In this document: in pieces, positions 36,678 to 44,467 of the stretch
Position numbering within the stretch: position 1 is the first letter of the stretch
Layout: the number at the start of each line of letters is the position of its first letter
DNA from: Flavobacterium silvisoli
GTDB taxonomy: Bacteria; Bacteroidota; Bacteroidia; Flavobacteriales; Flavobacteriaceae
Assembly: GCF_004329815.1 (NCBI RefSeq)
Contig: NZ_SJPE01000020.1
Span: 1-45,579, forward strand
Reading direction: 5' to 3'
Length of the DNA stretch: 45,579 nucleotides
Notes under the pieces: generated by a model
The model's database searches: none
Told to the model about the DNA's origin: nothing
What the model saw: only the letters and a program-made list of their open reading frames with translations
Program-made: the position numbers and the translations under genes

Positions 36678-37160
36678 ATGAAGAAAATCAGAGGAAATAG
36701 AAGACGATTAAGGCAAATTGAGAATTGGAAAATTAACAGTCTTGAAATTGATTTAAACTATTTTCTAAAAACTAATAAAGATTATGTAAAGTTTCGAGTT
36801 TTTCCTTGGAATCCAGTCGCAATGTCTATTCATAATTATCCAAATCCAAAAGGAAAAATTCGAAAGAAAATTATCGAATCATTTTTTGAAATTTATGAAC
36901 GTTGGAATGTGCAATTAAAAGAACTTGGAAAACCGTATTATTTAAAAATTTGGTTATTTGAACCTGATGTTTACAATTCCCAAGTAGTTTGCGCAATAAA
37001 TGAAAAAATAGAATATTACGAGAATATTTTTAATGAAACCGAAGTGAAAAAAACTATCGAAAAATCAAGCTTTGCAAAAACAACAAGCAGAATAGACGAA
37101 TATAATTGGGAATTAAGAATTGAAGAATATGGAAGTCAAGTGTGGCTTGGTGAAAAGTAA
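36678..37160 (+). CDS. Cassette 4: unknown protein
   Basis: 160 aa from ATG 36678; the frame is open back to a TTG at the cassette edge, but the ATG is preferred. Basic N-terminus (MKKIRGNRRRLRQIE), then mixed alpha/beta sequence (VKFRVFPWNP, YYLKIWLFEPDVYNSQVVCA). No signal peptide, no membrane segment, no family recognised. The stop is 7 bp before the attC edge. The cassette runs 36633-37293. Confidence 0.7.
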   Translation: MKKIRGNRRRLRQIENWKINSLEIDLNYFLKTNKDYVKFRVFPWNPVAMSIHNYPNPKGKIRKKIIESFFEIYERWNVQLKELGKPYYLKIWLFEPDVYNSQVVCAINEKIEYYENIFNETEVKKTIEKSSFAKTTSRIDEYNWELRIEEYGSQVWLGEK

Positions 37161-37167
37161 AGCCTTC

Positions 37168-37299
37168 TGCCAACAGCGGTTTCGCGCAATAGCTAGTAAG
37201 CATTGCGCCGGAATCCTAACGGATTCCTGAAACCTTGTCTTCCGCATACAATTTTTTCTTAACTTGCCGCTACTGGCGCAAAGCCGCGAAACGTTAGCA
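37168..37299 (+). repeat. attC-4 (132 bp)
   Basis: Edges TGCCAAC and GTTAGCA; TTCTGCCAAC matches the complement of the cassette start GTTGGCAGAA. Arms GCGGTTTCGCGCAATAGC and GCTACTGGCGCAAAGCCGC. The loop differs from the main type and is close to attC-8 (TTTTTTCTTAACTTGCCG). Confidence 0.9.
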
Positions 37300-37346
37300 G
37301 ACATGGCAGAAAAACGGTTTTATGAGAACTTATTCAATTTTTTAAA

Positions 37347-37790
37347 ATGTTCATAGAAGAATTAGAAAAATACAAAATCAACAATCACTTTTTTTTAGAA
37401 CCAGATGATGATTTAAAGCAAGTTTGTAACGCACCGACAGACAAAAGCGGAGTGTATTATGTGTATGCTCTAAAAAATGGAAAAATAGAGCTAGTCTATA
37501 TTGGTTGTTCCGGTAAACTTCAAAAAGACGGAAAAATGTTTGTCCGAAAAGCTGGGCTCGGCGGAATAAAAGACAGATTGGTTAACGGACATCAATTTGG
37601 AAAAGTACCAAGAAAAAAATCATGGCCAAACCAAATGCGAAAAGAAAATATCGAAGCTTTGGATATTTATTGGTTCGCAACTCATGACAGCAAATACTGT
37701 GATTGTCCAAAGATAATTGAAAGTAAATTACTGAAAAATTACTTTGAAATCATGGGAGGATTACCAAAATGGAATAAGGTTATTTATTAA
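37347..37790 (+). CDS. Cassette 5: GIY-YIG nuclease-like protein
   Basis: 147 aa. GVYYVY at 35-40 and VYIG at 50-53 form the GIY-YIG strands. GGIKDRLVNG gives the catalytic-type R77, PKIIESK gives E125 and KWNK gives N143, so the expected active-site set is present. Such domains cut DNA; a free-standing form in a cassette could be defensive or selfish. Ends 14 bp before the attC edge. The cassette runs 37294-37934. Confidence 0.72.
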   Translation: MFIEELEKYKINNHFFLEPDDDLKQVCNAPTDKSGVYYVYALKNGKIELVYIGCSGKLQKDGKMFVRKAGLGGIKDRLVNGHQFGKVPRKKSWPNQMRKENIEALDIYWFATHDSKYCDCPKIIESKLLKNYFEIMGGLPKWNKVIY

Positions 37791-37806
37791 TAAAAAAAGC
37801 CACGTC

Positions 37807-37940
37807 TGCTAACAGCCGTTATCCGCTATAGCTGGTTTTTCTTGAGTTGTACTTCTATTTTCACGTAAAAAGTTTTACCTTAGCAGACAGTACGCAGTTC
37901 GCTGGATTCGCTACAGTCGGATAGCGGCGAAACGTTATGC
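37807..37940 (+). repeat. attC-5 (134 bp)
   Basis: Edges TGCTAAC and GTTATGC. The arm starts GCCG (not GCGG) and the partner is CGGC, a compensated change. An extra unpaired base sits in the right arm (ACAGTCGG). Loop box TACCTTAG. Confidence 0.9.
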
Positions 37941-37967
37941 CCAATTTTTCAAAAAGTGCAAAAATGA

Positions 37968-38165
37968 ATGAAAGCTAAAAGAATAAAAGTTTCCGGATTA
38001 ATAGTTTTGTTAGTTGTCTTAACTTATTTCACTTACAATAAATTGACAAGATTTATTAAAATTGATTCGTGCTTGGATAAAGGTGGAAGTTGGAACTATA
38101 CTCTTGATAAATGTGAATGTTTACACGACAAAGAAACTGATTCGAAGAATATAACTTTGAAATAG
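37968..38165 (+). CDS. Cassette 6: small membrane-anchored cysteine protein
   Basis: 65 aa. One N-terminal membrane helix (SGLIVLLVVLTYFTYNKL) is followed by a short domain with three Cys (SCLDKGGSWNYTLDKCEC). Function unknown. The stretch from 38166 to the attC is non-coding. The cassette runs 37935-38371. Confidence 0.65.
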   Translation: MKAKRIKVSGLIVLLVVLTYFTYNKLTRFIKIDSCLDKGGSWNYTLDKCECLHDKETDSKNITLK

Positions 38166-38245
38166 AAAAACTAACTAAAATATTGCTCACTTAATCAACC
38201 AAAGAAAACTAATTAAAATTCAAGATGTTATCGAAATAAAACTGG

Positions 38246-38377
38246 GCATAACAGCGGTTTTCCGCTATTGCGAGTTTTGTGGTAAATTCACGTTCTGTTT
38301 TCGTAATAATATTTATCTTAGCCGATAGTACGCTGCTTCCTACCTCGCAACAGGCGTAAAGCCGCGAAACGTTGTGC
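38246..38377 (+). repeat. attC-6 (132 bp, main type)
   Basis: Edges GCATAAC and GTTGTGC; TGGGCATAAC complements the cassette start GTTATGCCCA exactly. Right arm has CAGGCG where most have CAGACG. Confidence 0.92.
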
Positions 38378-38950
38378 GTCAGTTTAGGGTTAATCCGAAA
38401 AAATAATCACACTTTAGATTTTAATCGCAAACAGATTTTTAGGATTCTCGGTTAAGGCTAGGAATTTTAATGAAAAATCATAGAATCTTCTGAAAGGGAG
38501 TCGAGGTATTAAAAACCAAGTAATTTCGTTTCTAACTATAAAGATACGTCCGAACGCCCTAGAGATACGTTTCCCCACCCGAGAGACGCGATTCCCCGCC
38601 CTAGAGATGCGATTCCCCACCCGAGAGAAGCGTTTCCCCGACCGAGAGAAGCGTTTCCCCACCCGAGAGAAGCGTTTCCCCACCAAAGTGACGCGTTCCC
38701 CCATTTTGGTAGTTGAGCTTGCCACTGGAGTGATGAAACCTTTTCGTAAAGTCTTTAAATTGGGCAATAAGGTGATGGAATTTTGCCCTAAAGCACCATA
38801 AATTAACCAATTAAAAAACCGAACGCACAACAGCGGTTTTACGCTATTGCGAGTTTTGTGGTAAGTTCACGTTTTGTTTTCGTAATAATATTTATCTTAG
38901 CCGATAGTACGCGGTTTCGCTCCTCGCAACAGACGTAAAGCCGCAATCCG
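38372..38950 (+). repeat. Cassette 7: cassette carrying 21-bp tandem repeats, no clear gene
   Basis: Between about 38543 and 38698 seven or so 21-bp units of the form CGAGAGAAGCGTTTCCCCAC follow one another with a few substitutions. 21 is a multiple of three, so both strands are open: the plus strand reads (REKRFPT)n in a 64-aa frame starting at ATG 38607, the minus strand (GKRFSRV)n in a 138-aa frame with only a TTG start. I do not commit to either as a gene. The left edge GTTGTGCGT complements ACGCACAAC at 38823. Confidence 0.65.
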
Positions 38951-38956
38951 TTACAA
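38825..38956 (+). repeat. attC-7 (132 bp, main type)
   Basis: Edges GCACAAC and GTTACAA. Right unpaired segment is AATCC (CCGCAATCCGTT) instead of GAAAC. Confidence 0.92.
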
Positions 38957-38985
38957 GCAAGCTTCACAAACACTCTGCAAAAAAA

Positions 38986-39402
38986 ATGAAAACTGACAAT
39001 TCGATAAAAGAAATAACTATTGCAGCAATTAATCGTTCAGCAATGAATCCGGAAAGTTGGGTTTATTCAAAAGTTTACTCAGAAAATAGCGCAAATGAAT
39101 TTGAACTTGAAGAAAATGAATTGCCAATTTTTGAAGTTAGTAGCGCGAAAGCAAAGACAATTATAACTACTCGCCGCATAATTGAAAAGGAAAATGAAAA
39201 GGTTTGCTTTGTAGATTTTGAAGAAGTTGACGATGTAATTTACGGAGATTTTAAAGGGCAAATAAACAAACCAGAATTATCAAAATTCAGGATTGTTGAC
39301 ATGTACGGAGAGCAACATGATTTCCAAATGGAAACTGGAAAAGCATCAATTGGTTTAATAAGTTGCGTGAAAACAGTTTTGAAACTAAAAGCCAGCTTGT
39401 AA
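38986..39402 (+). CDS. Cassette 8: unknown protein ending in the attC
   Basis: 138 aa, acidic, cytoplasmic, beta-rich (IFEVSSAKAKTIITTRRIIE, KVCFVDFEEVDDVIYGDFKG). The TTRRI...DFEEVDDV pattern recalls small PH-like or nucleic-acid-related folds, but no family is claimed. The stop TAA is supplied by the attC edge (AGC-TTG-TAA). The cassette runs 38951-39520. Confidence 0.7.
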   Translation: MKTDNSIKEITIAAINRSAMNPESWVYSKVYSENSANEFELEENELPIFEVSSAKAKTIITTRRIIEKENEKVCFVDFEEVDDVIYGDFKGQINKPELSKFRIVDMYGEQHDFQMETGKASIGLISCVKTVLKLKASL

Positions 39403-39526
39403 CAGCGGTTTTGCGCAATGACTCCTAACCGCTCCGCCGGAAACCTAACGGTTTCTCCAAACGCTTCTTCACGCAAAAATTTTTTCTTAACTTGCCGTCA
39501 CTGCGCAAAGCCGCGAAACGTTACCA
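39397..39526 (+). repeat. attC-8 (130 bp)
   Basis: Edges TTGTAAC and GTTACCA. Arms GCGGTTTTGCGCAATGAC and GTCACTGCGCAAAGCCGC pair without a gap, with two non-Watson-Crick positions. The loop is related to attC-4. Confidence 0.9.
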
Positions 39527-39556
39527 GCAATTGTAAAACAGGTAGAATAGACTACT

Positions 39557-39943
39557 ATGCGATCAAGAATCCTAAAACCAAAAATATTAGTACTAGTTTA
39601 TATAATTACTTTAGTTATTTTCAGTTGTAATAGAAAAAATGATTTAGAAAATCAGATTACAATAAAAATAAATTCAATAGACAGAAAAACTAAACTACCT
39701 AGAACAAATGTATTTGATACTATTGAGGTCAGAATAGAATCGATTGGATTCCCTGCCAAACGATTTCCGAAAATAGCTGAATATGTAACTGATTCTTCAG
39801 GTTCGGTGAAAATTAAAATAGATCGCGATGAAAAATATTTATTATTACTCAGTGTTCCATATTTTTATGGTTCAGAAGATATAGTTGGAAAAAACTTGAA
39901 GGACGGTCAAGAAATAAATATGGAAGTATTTCATCCAGAATAA
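39557..39943 (+). CDS. Cassette 9: lipoprotein of unknown function
   Basis: 128 aa. Lipoprotein-like N-terminus (ILVLVYIITLVIFSC, Cys at 24), then a beta-rich domain (SIDRKTKLPRTNVFDTIEVR, YVTDSSGSVKIKIDRDEKYL) resembling a carboxypeptidase-regulatory-like or Ig-type fold. The cassette runs 39521-40079. Confidence 0.7.
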   Translation: MRSRILKPKILVLVYIITLVIFSCNRKNDLENQITIKINSIDRKTKLPRTNVFDTIEVRIESIGFPAKRFPKIAEYVTDSSGSVKIKIDRDEKYLLLLSVPYFYGSEDIVGKNLKDGQEINMEVFHPE

Positions 39944-39953
39944 TAACAACTGC

Positions 39954-40085
39954 TGGTAACAGCGGTTTTACGCTATTGCGAGTTTTGTGGTAAGTTCACG
40001 TTTAGTTTCCGTAATAATATTTATCTTAGCCGATAGTACGCGGTTTCGTACTTCGCAACAGACGTAAAGCCGCAATCCGTTAGCG
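39954..40085 (+). repeat. attC-9 (132 bp, main type)
   Basis: Edges TGGTAAC and GTTAGCG; TGCTGGTAAC complements GTTACCAGCA at 39520. AATCC variant on the right. Confidence 0.92.
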
Positions 40086-40135
40086 GTAATTAGTTCCCAG
40101 ACTCAAGGACATTGAATAATTTAAATTTAGAAGTT

Positions 40136-40555
40136 ATGACAAATATTGATCTTAATAAAATAAAGCTAATAACATTTATTTTTATTCCATCTTTTATTGT
40201 TTCTGTTATTTGTCCTGGAATTTTATTTGTGTTCATGTTTGGCAAAGACCTATTTATTAATACGGATACAATTAAATTAACCTTATTAAGTATTTCAGTT
40301 TCATTTCCAATTTGGTTTATTAATAGTATTTTTGTTTATTATCAATTATATTATAATTCAGACGAAGAGTTGGAAAATGATCATTTGCAATTTGCTTCAA
40401 TTCTTGGAAGCTTCATGACAATCCCTGTTATATATCTTCCGATTGTAGTGAAATTATTTTGTGAAATTCCTTTGCAAGCTGGTGTCATGATTTCTTTTGC
40501 AACACTATTACTTATCCTTTTAATTATATATATAGTGAAATTGAAAAGGAACTAA
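40136..40555 (+). CDS. Cassette 10: small polytopic membrane protein
   Basis: 139 aa from ATG 40136, with about four hydrophobic helices (ITFIFIPSFIVSVICPGILF, LTLLSISVSFPIWFINSIFV, FMTIPVIYLPIVVKLF, VMISFATLLLILLIIYIV). No family recognised. Ends 2 bp before the complementary cassette edge. The cassette runs 40080-40686. Confidence 0.68.
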   Translation: MTNIDLNKIKLITFIFIPSFIVSVICPGILFVFMFGKDLFINTDTIKLTLLSISVSFPIWFINSIFVYYQLYYNSDEELENDHLQFASILGSFMTIPVIYLPIVVKLFCEIPLQAGVMISFATLLLILLIIYIVKLKRN

Positions 40556-40559
40556 CTAC

Positions 40560-40692
40560 CGCTAACAGCGGTTTCGCGCTATTGCTGGTTTTTCTTGAAT
40601 TGTACTTCTTTCTTCACGAAAATATTTTATCTTAGCAGACAGTACGCAGTTCGCTGGCATCGCAACAGACGCGAAGCCGCGAAACGTTAGCT
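40560..40692 (+). repeat. attC-10 (133 bp)
   Basis: Edges CGCTAAC and GTTAGCT. Arms GCGGTTTCGCGCTATTGC and GCAACAGACGCGAAGCCGC, with one extra unpaired base in the right arm. Loop box TATCTTAG. Confidence 0.9.
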
Positions 40693-40713
40693 GCTATTTT
40701 AACACTCAACTTT

Positions 40714-41214
40714 ATGAAACCGAAACAAAATATAAAAACCTTTTCTGAATTGTATGAAACAACTGTATCTGGAGACTACCTTTTGTCAAGTTTTATGACT
40801 GGACATTTGGTAATTGAGTTTCTGCTGGTTAAAATAATAGAGTTGAGCCAACCAAAGCTTATAGATTTTGCTGAAGGACTGAACCATTATAAACTAATTG
40901 AATTAGTATATGGGTTAAATCATATTGATGAGCGACAAAAAGAAGTCTTGATACTGATTAATAAAATGCGAAATAAGTTTGCTCACCATTTGACATTTGA
41001 ACCTTCAATAAATGAATTGCAGGAAATACTTTTAAAAGCTTCAAAAGCTTTCAATGATATGACAGATGGTTTAGAACAAGGACTCGGAGAAATAAAAGAC
41101 AAAAAATCAATAAGAGAATGTGAAGAATGGGTTATTCCAGAAATGTTTGTACAAATTTCATACGACTTACATGACATATACCAAGATCTTGGAGGCGATA
41201 TGGAAAACTTTTAG
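40714..41214 (+). CDS. Cassette 11, gene 1: HEPN-like protein
   Basis: 166 aa, almost all helical. KMRNKFAHH carries R86-x4-H91, the RNase motif of HEPN domains. The N-terminal DYLLSSFMTGHLVIEFLLVK and the closing YDLHDIYQDLG suit a four-helix HEPN or DUF4145-like fold. HEPN proteins often act as toxin or defence RNases. It shares its cassette with a cyclase-fold gene 39 bp downstream, which is rare since most cassettes hold one gene. Confidence 0.6.
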   Translation: MKPKQNIKTFSELYETTVSGDYLLSSFMTGHLVIEFLLVKIIELSQPKLIDFAEGLNHYKLIELVYGLNHIDERQKEVLILINKMRNKFAHHLTFEPSINELQEILLKASKAFNDMTDGLEQGLGEIKDKKSIRECEEWVIPEMFVQISYDLHDIYQDLGGDMENF

Positions 41215-41253
41215 TTTTTATGTCCATTTAATTATTAAAACAATAACAGAAAC

Positions 41254-41964
41254 ATGAAAACAGAAAATCAAGAATGGAAAGTTGACTGTAACAGATATAT
41301 TGGTTTCATGGATGTAATGGGTTTTAAGGACATGGTAGCAAGAAAAAGTCACGAAGAAGTTGGACGAATGCTACATCAAATGTCTTTTATGAAAGATATA
41401 TTACAAAGGGTAATTGTTAGCCCACTGAAAGAAAAAAATGAAATGTTTGAAAGAGAAGAAAGAGTGAAGTCAATTACTTTTTCAGATTCGGTATTGTTTG
41501 TAACAAAAGATGATTCATTATCAGATTTGTTAATCCTATCAAGTGTACTGGAAATTTTCCAAGAAGCAGCTATTCAAAGAGGTGCCCCTACCAAAGGAGC
41601 AATTTCATTTGGAAGACTGACTGCAGATTTTGAAAAATCGTTATTTTACGGTCAACCTCTTATTGATGCATATTTATTGCAAGACCAGCTAAATTATTAC
41701 GGGATAATAGTTGATAATGAAGCAGAAGCTAGAATTATAGATAGTATAAGACGAGAACAAATTGATGAGTCTTTAATTAAAGGACATTTTTACAAATTAG
41801 CCACACCTTTAAAAAGTGGGAAAGTTCAACATTACAATGTTCGACTTGGTAATTTAACAGAAGAACAAATTGAAGATATGTACAAAACCGTTTCAGGTGG
41901 AGTTAGAAAGTATGTAGACAATACCATAGAAATATATGAACTCATGAACAAAAACAGCAGCTAA
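41254..41964 (+). CDS. Cassette 11, gene 2: nucleotide-cyclase-fold-like protein
   Basis: 236 aa. RYIGFMDVMGFKDMV (D20), SITFSDSVLFV (D78), RGAPTKGAISFG (107-120) and FYGQPLIDAYLLQDQ (131-145) fall in the order and spacing of class III cyclase homology domains (metal Asp, hairpin Asp, R-G-x-I-x-x-G, GxxLxxA). Catalytic residues are only partly convincing, so it may be a divergent cyclase or a binding-only relative. Paired with a HEPN-like gene, it recalls nucleotide-signal defence systems. Its stop TAA lies in attC-11. The cassette runs 40687-42084. Confidence 0.5.
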   Translation: MKTENQEWKVDCNRYIGFMDVMGFKDMVARKSHEEVGRMLHQMSFMKDILQRVIVSPLKEKNEMFEREERVKSITFSDSVLFVTKDDSLSDLLILSSVLEIFQEAAIQRGAPTKGAISFGRLTADFEKSLFYGQPLIDAYLLQDQLNYYGIIVDNEAEARIIDSIRREQIDESLIKGHFYKLATPLKSGKVQHYNVRLGNLTEEQIEDMYKTVSGGVRKYVDNTIEIYELMNKNSS

Positions 41965-42090
41965 CAGCCGTTTTGCAAAAGCGGGGGTTTCGTGCTTCTA
42001 TGACAGTGAAGTGCTAAATTCAAGCTTTGTGCATCTAATGAAGTTTAGTGCTGAAAATCCCCGCCTTCGCAAAGCGGCAAACCGTTATGA
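41959..42090 (+). repeat. attC-11 (132 bp, divergent subtype)
   Basis: Edges AGCTAAC and GTTATGA; AGCAGCTAAC complements GTTAGCTGCT. Arms GCCGTTTTGCAAAAGCGGGG and CCCCGCCTTCGCAAAGCGGC. The loop resembles attC-1 and lacks the TATCTTAG box. Confidence 0.9.
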
Positions 42091-42128
42091 GCAAGTTAAA
42101 AACCCAACTATAAATTGAGCAAAAATAG

Positions 42129-42692
42129 ATGAAACAAAACGTATTTTTATTTTTAGCAATCATGCAATTCATTTCTTGCAATACAACCAAGCAAAAAAAC
42201 ATTGCTGATGAAAATTGTTATATCGTTTTAAATTCAGTTTCTAATGTAATAAGTGTTGGAGATAAGAGAGATGTGTGTTTAACTCAGATGATTGATGAAG
42301 TTAGAAATGGAAAAAAGGTTGACGCTGAAAATTTAAAAAAGCTTCAAAACTTACAGAAAGAAATAAACAAAAGGCTTTTAGAAAGTTTAAAAAATTTAGA
42401 AACAGAATCCGCGAAAAACAAGAATGAAAAAATTTTTGATGTTAGCATTCAGTATCTTAAAAAAATACAGAATATGGAAAGGCAATTTCCGATACTTATT
42501 AGCGACATGTCAGATGATATTCCCGAAAATAATTCGAGATATAGCGATTCAATTGCAATTTCCACAAAAGAAATAGAAAAATTCTATGTTTTATACCGTG
42601 ACACTATGCATCAATATCTTGAAGTTCATAATATAAACGACAGAAAATTTGATTCAATTCAAGCTGTCGTTGACAAAAAATACAAAACATAG
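42129..42692 (+). CDS. Cassette 12: lipoprotein of unknown function
   Basis: 187 aa. Signal VFLFLAIMQFISC with lipobox Cys at 17, then a helical, Lys/Glu-rich region (LKKLQNLQKEINKRLLESLK and NIETESAK-type stretches) likely forming a coiled coil. No family recognised. The cassette runs 42085-42833. Confidence 0.7.
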   Translation: MKQNVFLFLAIMQFISCNTTKQKNIADENCYIVLNSVSNVISVGDKRDVCLTQMIDEVRNGKKVDAENLKKLQNLQKEINKRLLESLKNLETESAKNKNEKIFDVSIQYLKKIQNMERQFPILISDMSDDIPENNSRYSDSIAISTKEIEKFYVLYRDTMHQYLEVHNINDRKFDSIQAVVDKKYKT

Positions 42693-42708
42693 GCAATATT
42701 TAACCTGC

Positions 42709-42839
42709 TCATAACAGCGGTTTCGCGCAATAGCTGGGTTGCTTAAGCCGCTTGTCGACTTTCCGCTGGAAAGTCTTATCTTAGCCGAAAACAATCAATC
42801 ACGCGCTCCGCTACAGCGCAAAGCCGCGAAACGTTAACA
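42709..42839 (+). repeat. attC-12 (131 bp)
   Basis: Edges TCATAAC and GTTAACA; TGCTCATAAC complements GTTATGAGCA exactly. Arms GCGGTTTCGCGCAATAGC and GCTACAGCGCAAAGCCGC. Confidence 0.9.
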
Positions 42840-43137
42840 GCAACATAAAAACAAAAGTTAACGCAAAGAAACGCACGCAGTTTTAAAAATTCCACAATCG
42901 GTGTTTTGTGTTTGGAAAAGACTGTGATAATGGAAACTGAGCCTGAATGCCGGAAAACGTCCGTCCGAGTTTTACAGAATATGAATTTTTAAAACTACTA
43001 CAGAATGCTGCTGTTAACAGCGGTTTTCCGCTATTGCGAGTTTTGTGGTAAATTCACGTTTAGTTTCCGTAATAATATTTATCTTAGCCGATAGTACGCT
43101 GCTTCTTACCTCGCAACAGACGTAAAGCCGCAATCCG
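42834..43137 (+). ncRNA. Cassette 13: gene-less cassette, family B copy 1
   Basis: 304 bp, no reading frame. GTTTTAAAAATTC (42880-42892) and GAATTTTTAAAAC (42983-42995) are perfect reverse complements enclosing a conserved 90-bp core. The same unit recurs at 44159 with substitutions outside the stem but none inside. It could be a structured RNA; expression is inferred. Confidence 0.45.
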
Positions 43138-43143
43138 TTATGT
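43012..43143 (+). repeat. attC-13 (132 bp, main type)
   Basis: Edges TGTTAAC and GTTATGT. AATCC variant on the right. Confidence 0.92.
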
Positions 43144-43176
43144 GACAGCTTTTAAAACCACATTTAAATAGAAATT

Positions 43177-43689
43177 ATGGAAATAAGCAAGAATATTTTT
43201 TTTGAAAAAAACATCTTAAATCAAGAAGATAAAAATATACATAGCAAACAAATAGAAATTACGAGTTTAAACTTGGATGATTTCAATGCTCGATTGAATT
43301 CGAATATTGTTTTAGTTTATAATTCTGACTATAGAGGCTTTTTTCTAAATTCTGAAGATGAACGATATGGAAGATTATTCACTAGACATATAGCTCATTT
43401 ACTAACTTATTACAATCATCGAGAAACTTGGAATGAAACAAGTTTTATTTCATATGACTTAAATCTAATAAAATATGATTTTGAAGACTTATACTTAAGT
43501 ATCAAAAATTTAAACCAAAATTACACTCACAATTTAGAATTGGTAAGAAGATTAAATCTTTTTAAAAATAGATGGAATAATTATTATCCTCTGGGAATTT
43601 TGAGTAAAGAAGGAGAACAACAATATAAAAACGAGTTGCAGAAAATGGTTGACAAATTAAATAAGTTAATTGATTCGTTAAATATTTAA
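43177..43689 (+). CDS. Cassette 14: unknown cytoplasmic protein
   Basis: 170 aa, no signal peptide. Helical C-terminal half (DFEDLYLSIKNLNQNYTHNL, QQYKNELQKMVDKLNKLIDS). RLFTRHIAHLLTYYNH near 66 is the most distinctive part. No family recognised. The cassette runs 43138-43815. Confidence 0.68.
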   Translation: MEISKNIFFEKNILNQEDKNIHSKQIEITSLNLDDFNARLNSNIVLVYNSDYRGFFLNSEDERYGRLFTRHIAHLLTYYNHRETWNETSFISYDLNLIKYDFEDLYLSIKNLNQNYTHNLELVRRLNLFKNRWNNYYPLGILSKEGEQQYKNELQKMVDKLNKLIDSLNI

Positions 43690-43695
43690 GCCGTC

Positions 43696-43821
43696 ACATA
43701 ACAGCGGTTTCGCGCAATTGTTGGTTTTCATTTTTACGAGTTCACGAAAAACATTTATCTTTAACAGAAAATAATCAGTTCGCTGGCTTCACAACTGTCG
43801 CGAAGCCGCGAAACGTTATAC
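43696..43821 (+). repeat. attC-14 (126 bp)
   Basis: Edges ACATAAC and GTTATAC; GTCACATAAC complements GTTATGTGAC. Arms GCGGTTTCGCGCAATTGT and ACAACTGTCGCGAAGCCGC, with one extra base on the right. Loop box TATCTTTA. Confidence 0.9.
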
Positions 43822-44158
43822 ACAACAATATTTGCCGAAATTTGCTTTGAAACTTTGCGTTTAAAGTTTGCCGAAAAAAATGCTTCCCCTACTCGATTTT
43901 TTATCGAGTTTTTTATTTGGAATTGTTTGGGCTTTGTGGAATATTCTCTGATTGCCGGATTTCGGTTTGGCCGAATTCCAAAAGTTTGCGCCGAATTGAA
44001 TTGCGGAGTTTGATTACTTTTATAATTGCTGTGTATAACAGCGGTTTTACGCTATTGCGAGTTTTGTGGTAAATTCACGTTCAGTTTTCATAATAATATC
44101 TATCTTAGCCGATAGTACGCGGTTTCGTACTTCGCAACAGACGTAAAGCCGCAATCCG
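43816..44158 (+). ncRNA. Cassette 15: gene-less cassette, family A copy 2
   Basis: 343 bp. Same layout as cassette 3, with an extra TTTGAAACTTTGCGTTTAAAG segment. Terminator-like stem ACTCGAT-TTTTT-ATCGAGT at 43891-43909 with T run. No gene. Confidence 0.45.
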
Positions 44159-44164
44159 TTAACA
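44033..44164 (+). repeat. attC-15 (132 bp, main type)
   Basis: Edges GTATAAC and GTTAACA; TGTGTATAAC complements GTTATACACA. AATCC variant. Confidence 0.92.
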
Positions 44165-44461
44165 GCAACATAAAAACAAAAGTTAACGCAAAGAAACGCA
44201 CGCAGTTTTAAAAATTCCACAATCGGTGTTTTGTGTTTGGAAAAGACTGTGACAATGGAAACTGAGTCTGAGCGCCGGAAAACGTCCGTCCGAAGTTGCC
44301 GAATAAGAATTTTTAAAACTACTACAAAATGCTGCTGTTAACAGCGGTTTTCCGCTATTGCGAGTTTTGTGGTAAATTCACGCTTTGTTTTCGTAATAAT
44401 ATTTATCTTAGCCGATAGTACGCTGCTTCCTACCTCGCAACAGACGTAAAGCCGCGAAACG
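44159..44461 (+). ncRNA. Cassette 16: gene-less cassette, family B copy 2
   Basis: 303 bp. Near-identical to cassette 13. The 13-bp inverted repeat is intact at 44205-44217 and 44307-44319; differences (GATAAT/GACAAT, GCCTGAATGCC/GTCTGAGCGCC) lie between the stems. No gene. Confidence 0.45.
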
Positions 44462-44467
44462 TTATAC
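44336..44467 (+). repeat. attC-16 (132 bp, main type)
   Basis: Edges TGTTAAC and GTTATAC; TGCTGTTAAC complements GTTAACAGCA. Confidence 0.92.

Noticed and set aside
38414..38830. 138-aa minus-strand frame with GKRFSRV repeats
   Set aside because: Only a TTG start, located in the attC edge, opposite to all other cassette genes; the open frame follows from a repeat unit divisible by three. Kept only as a note on the repeat cassette.
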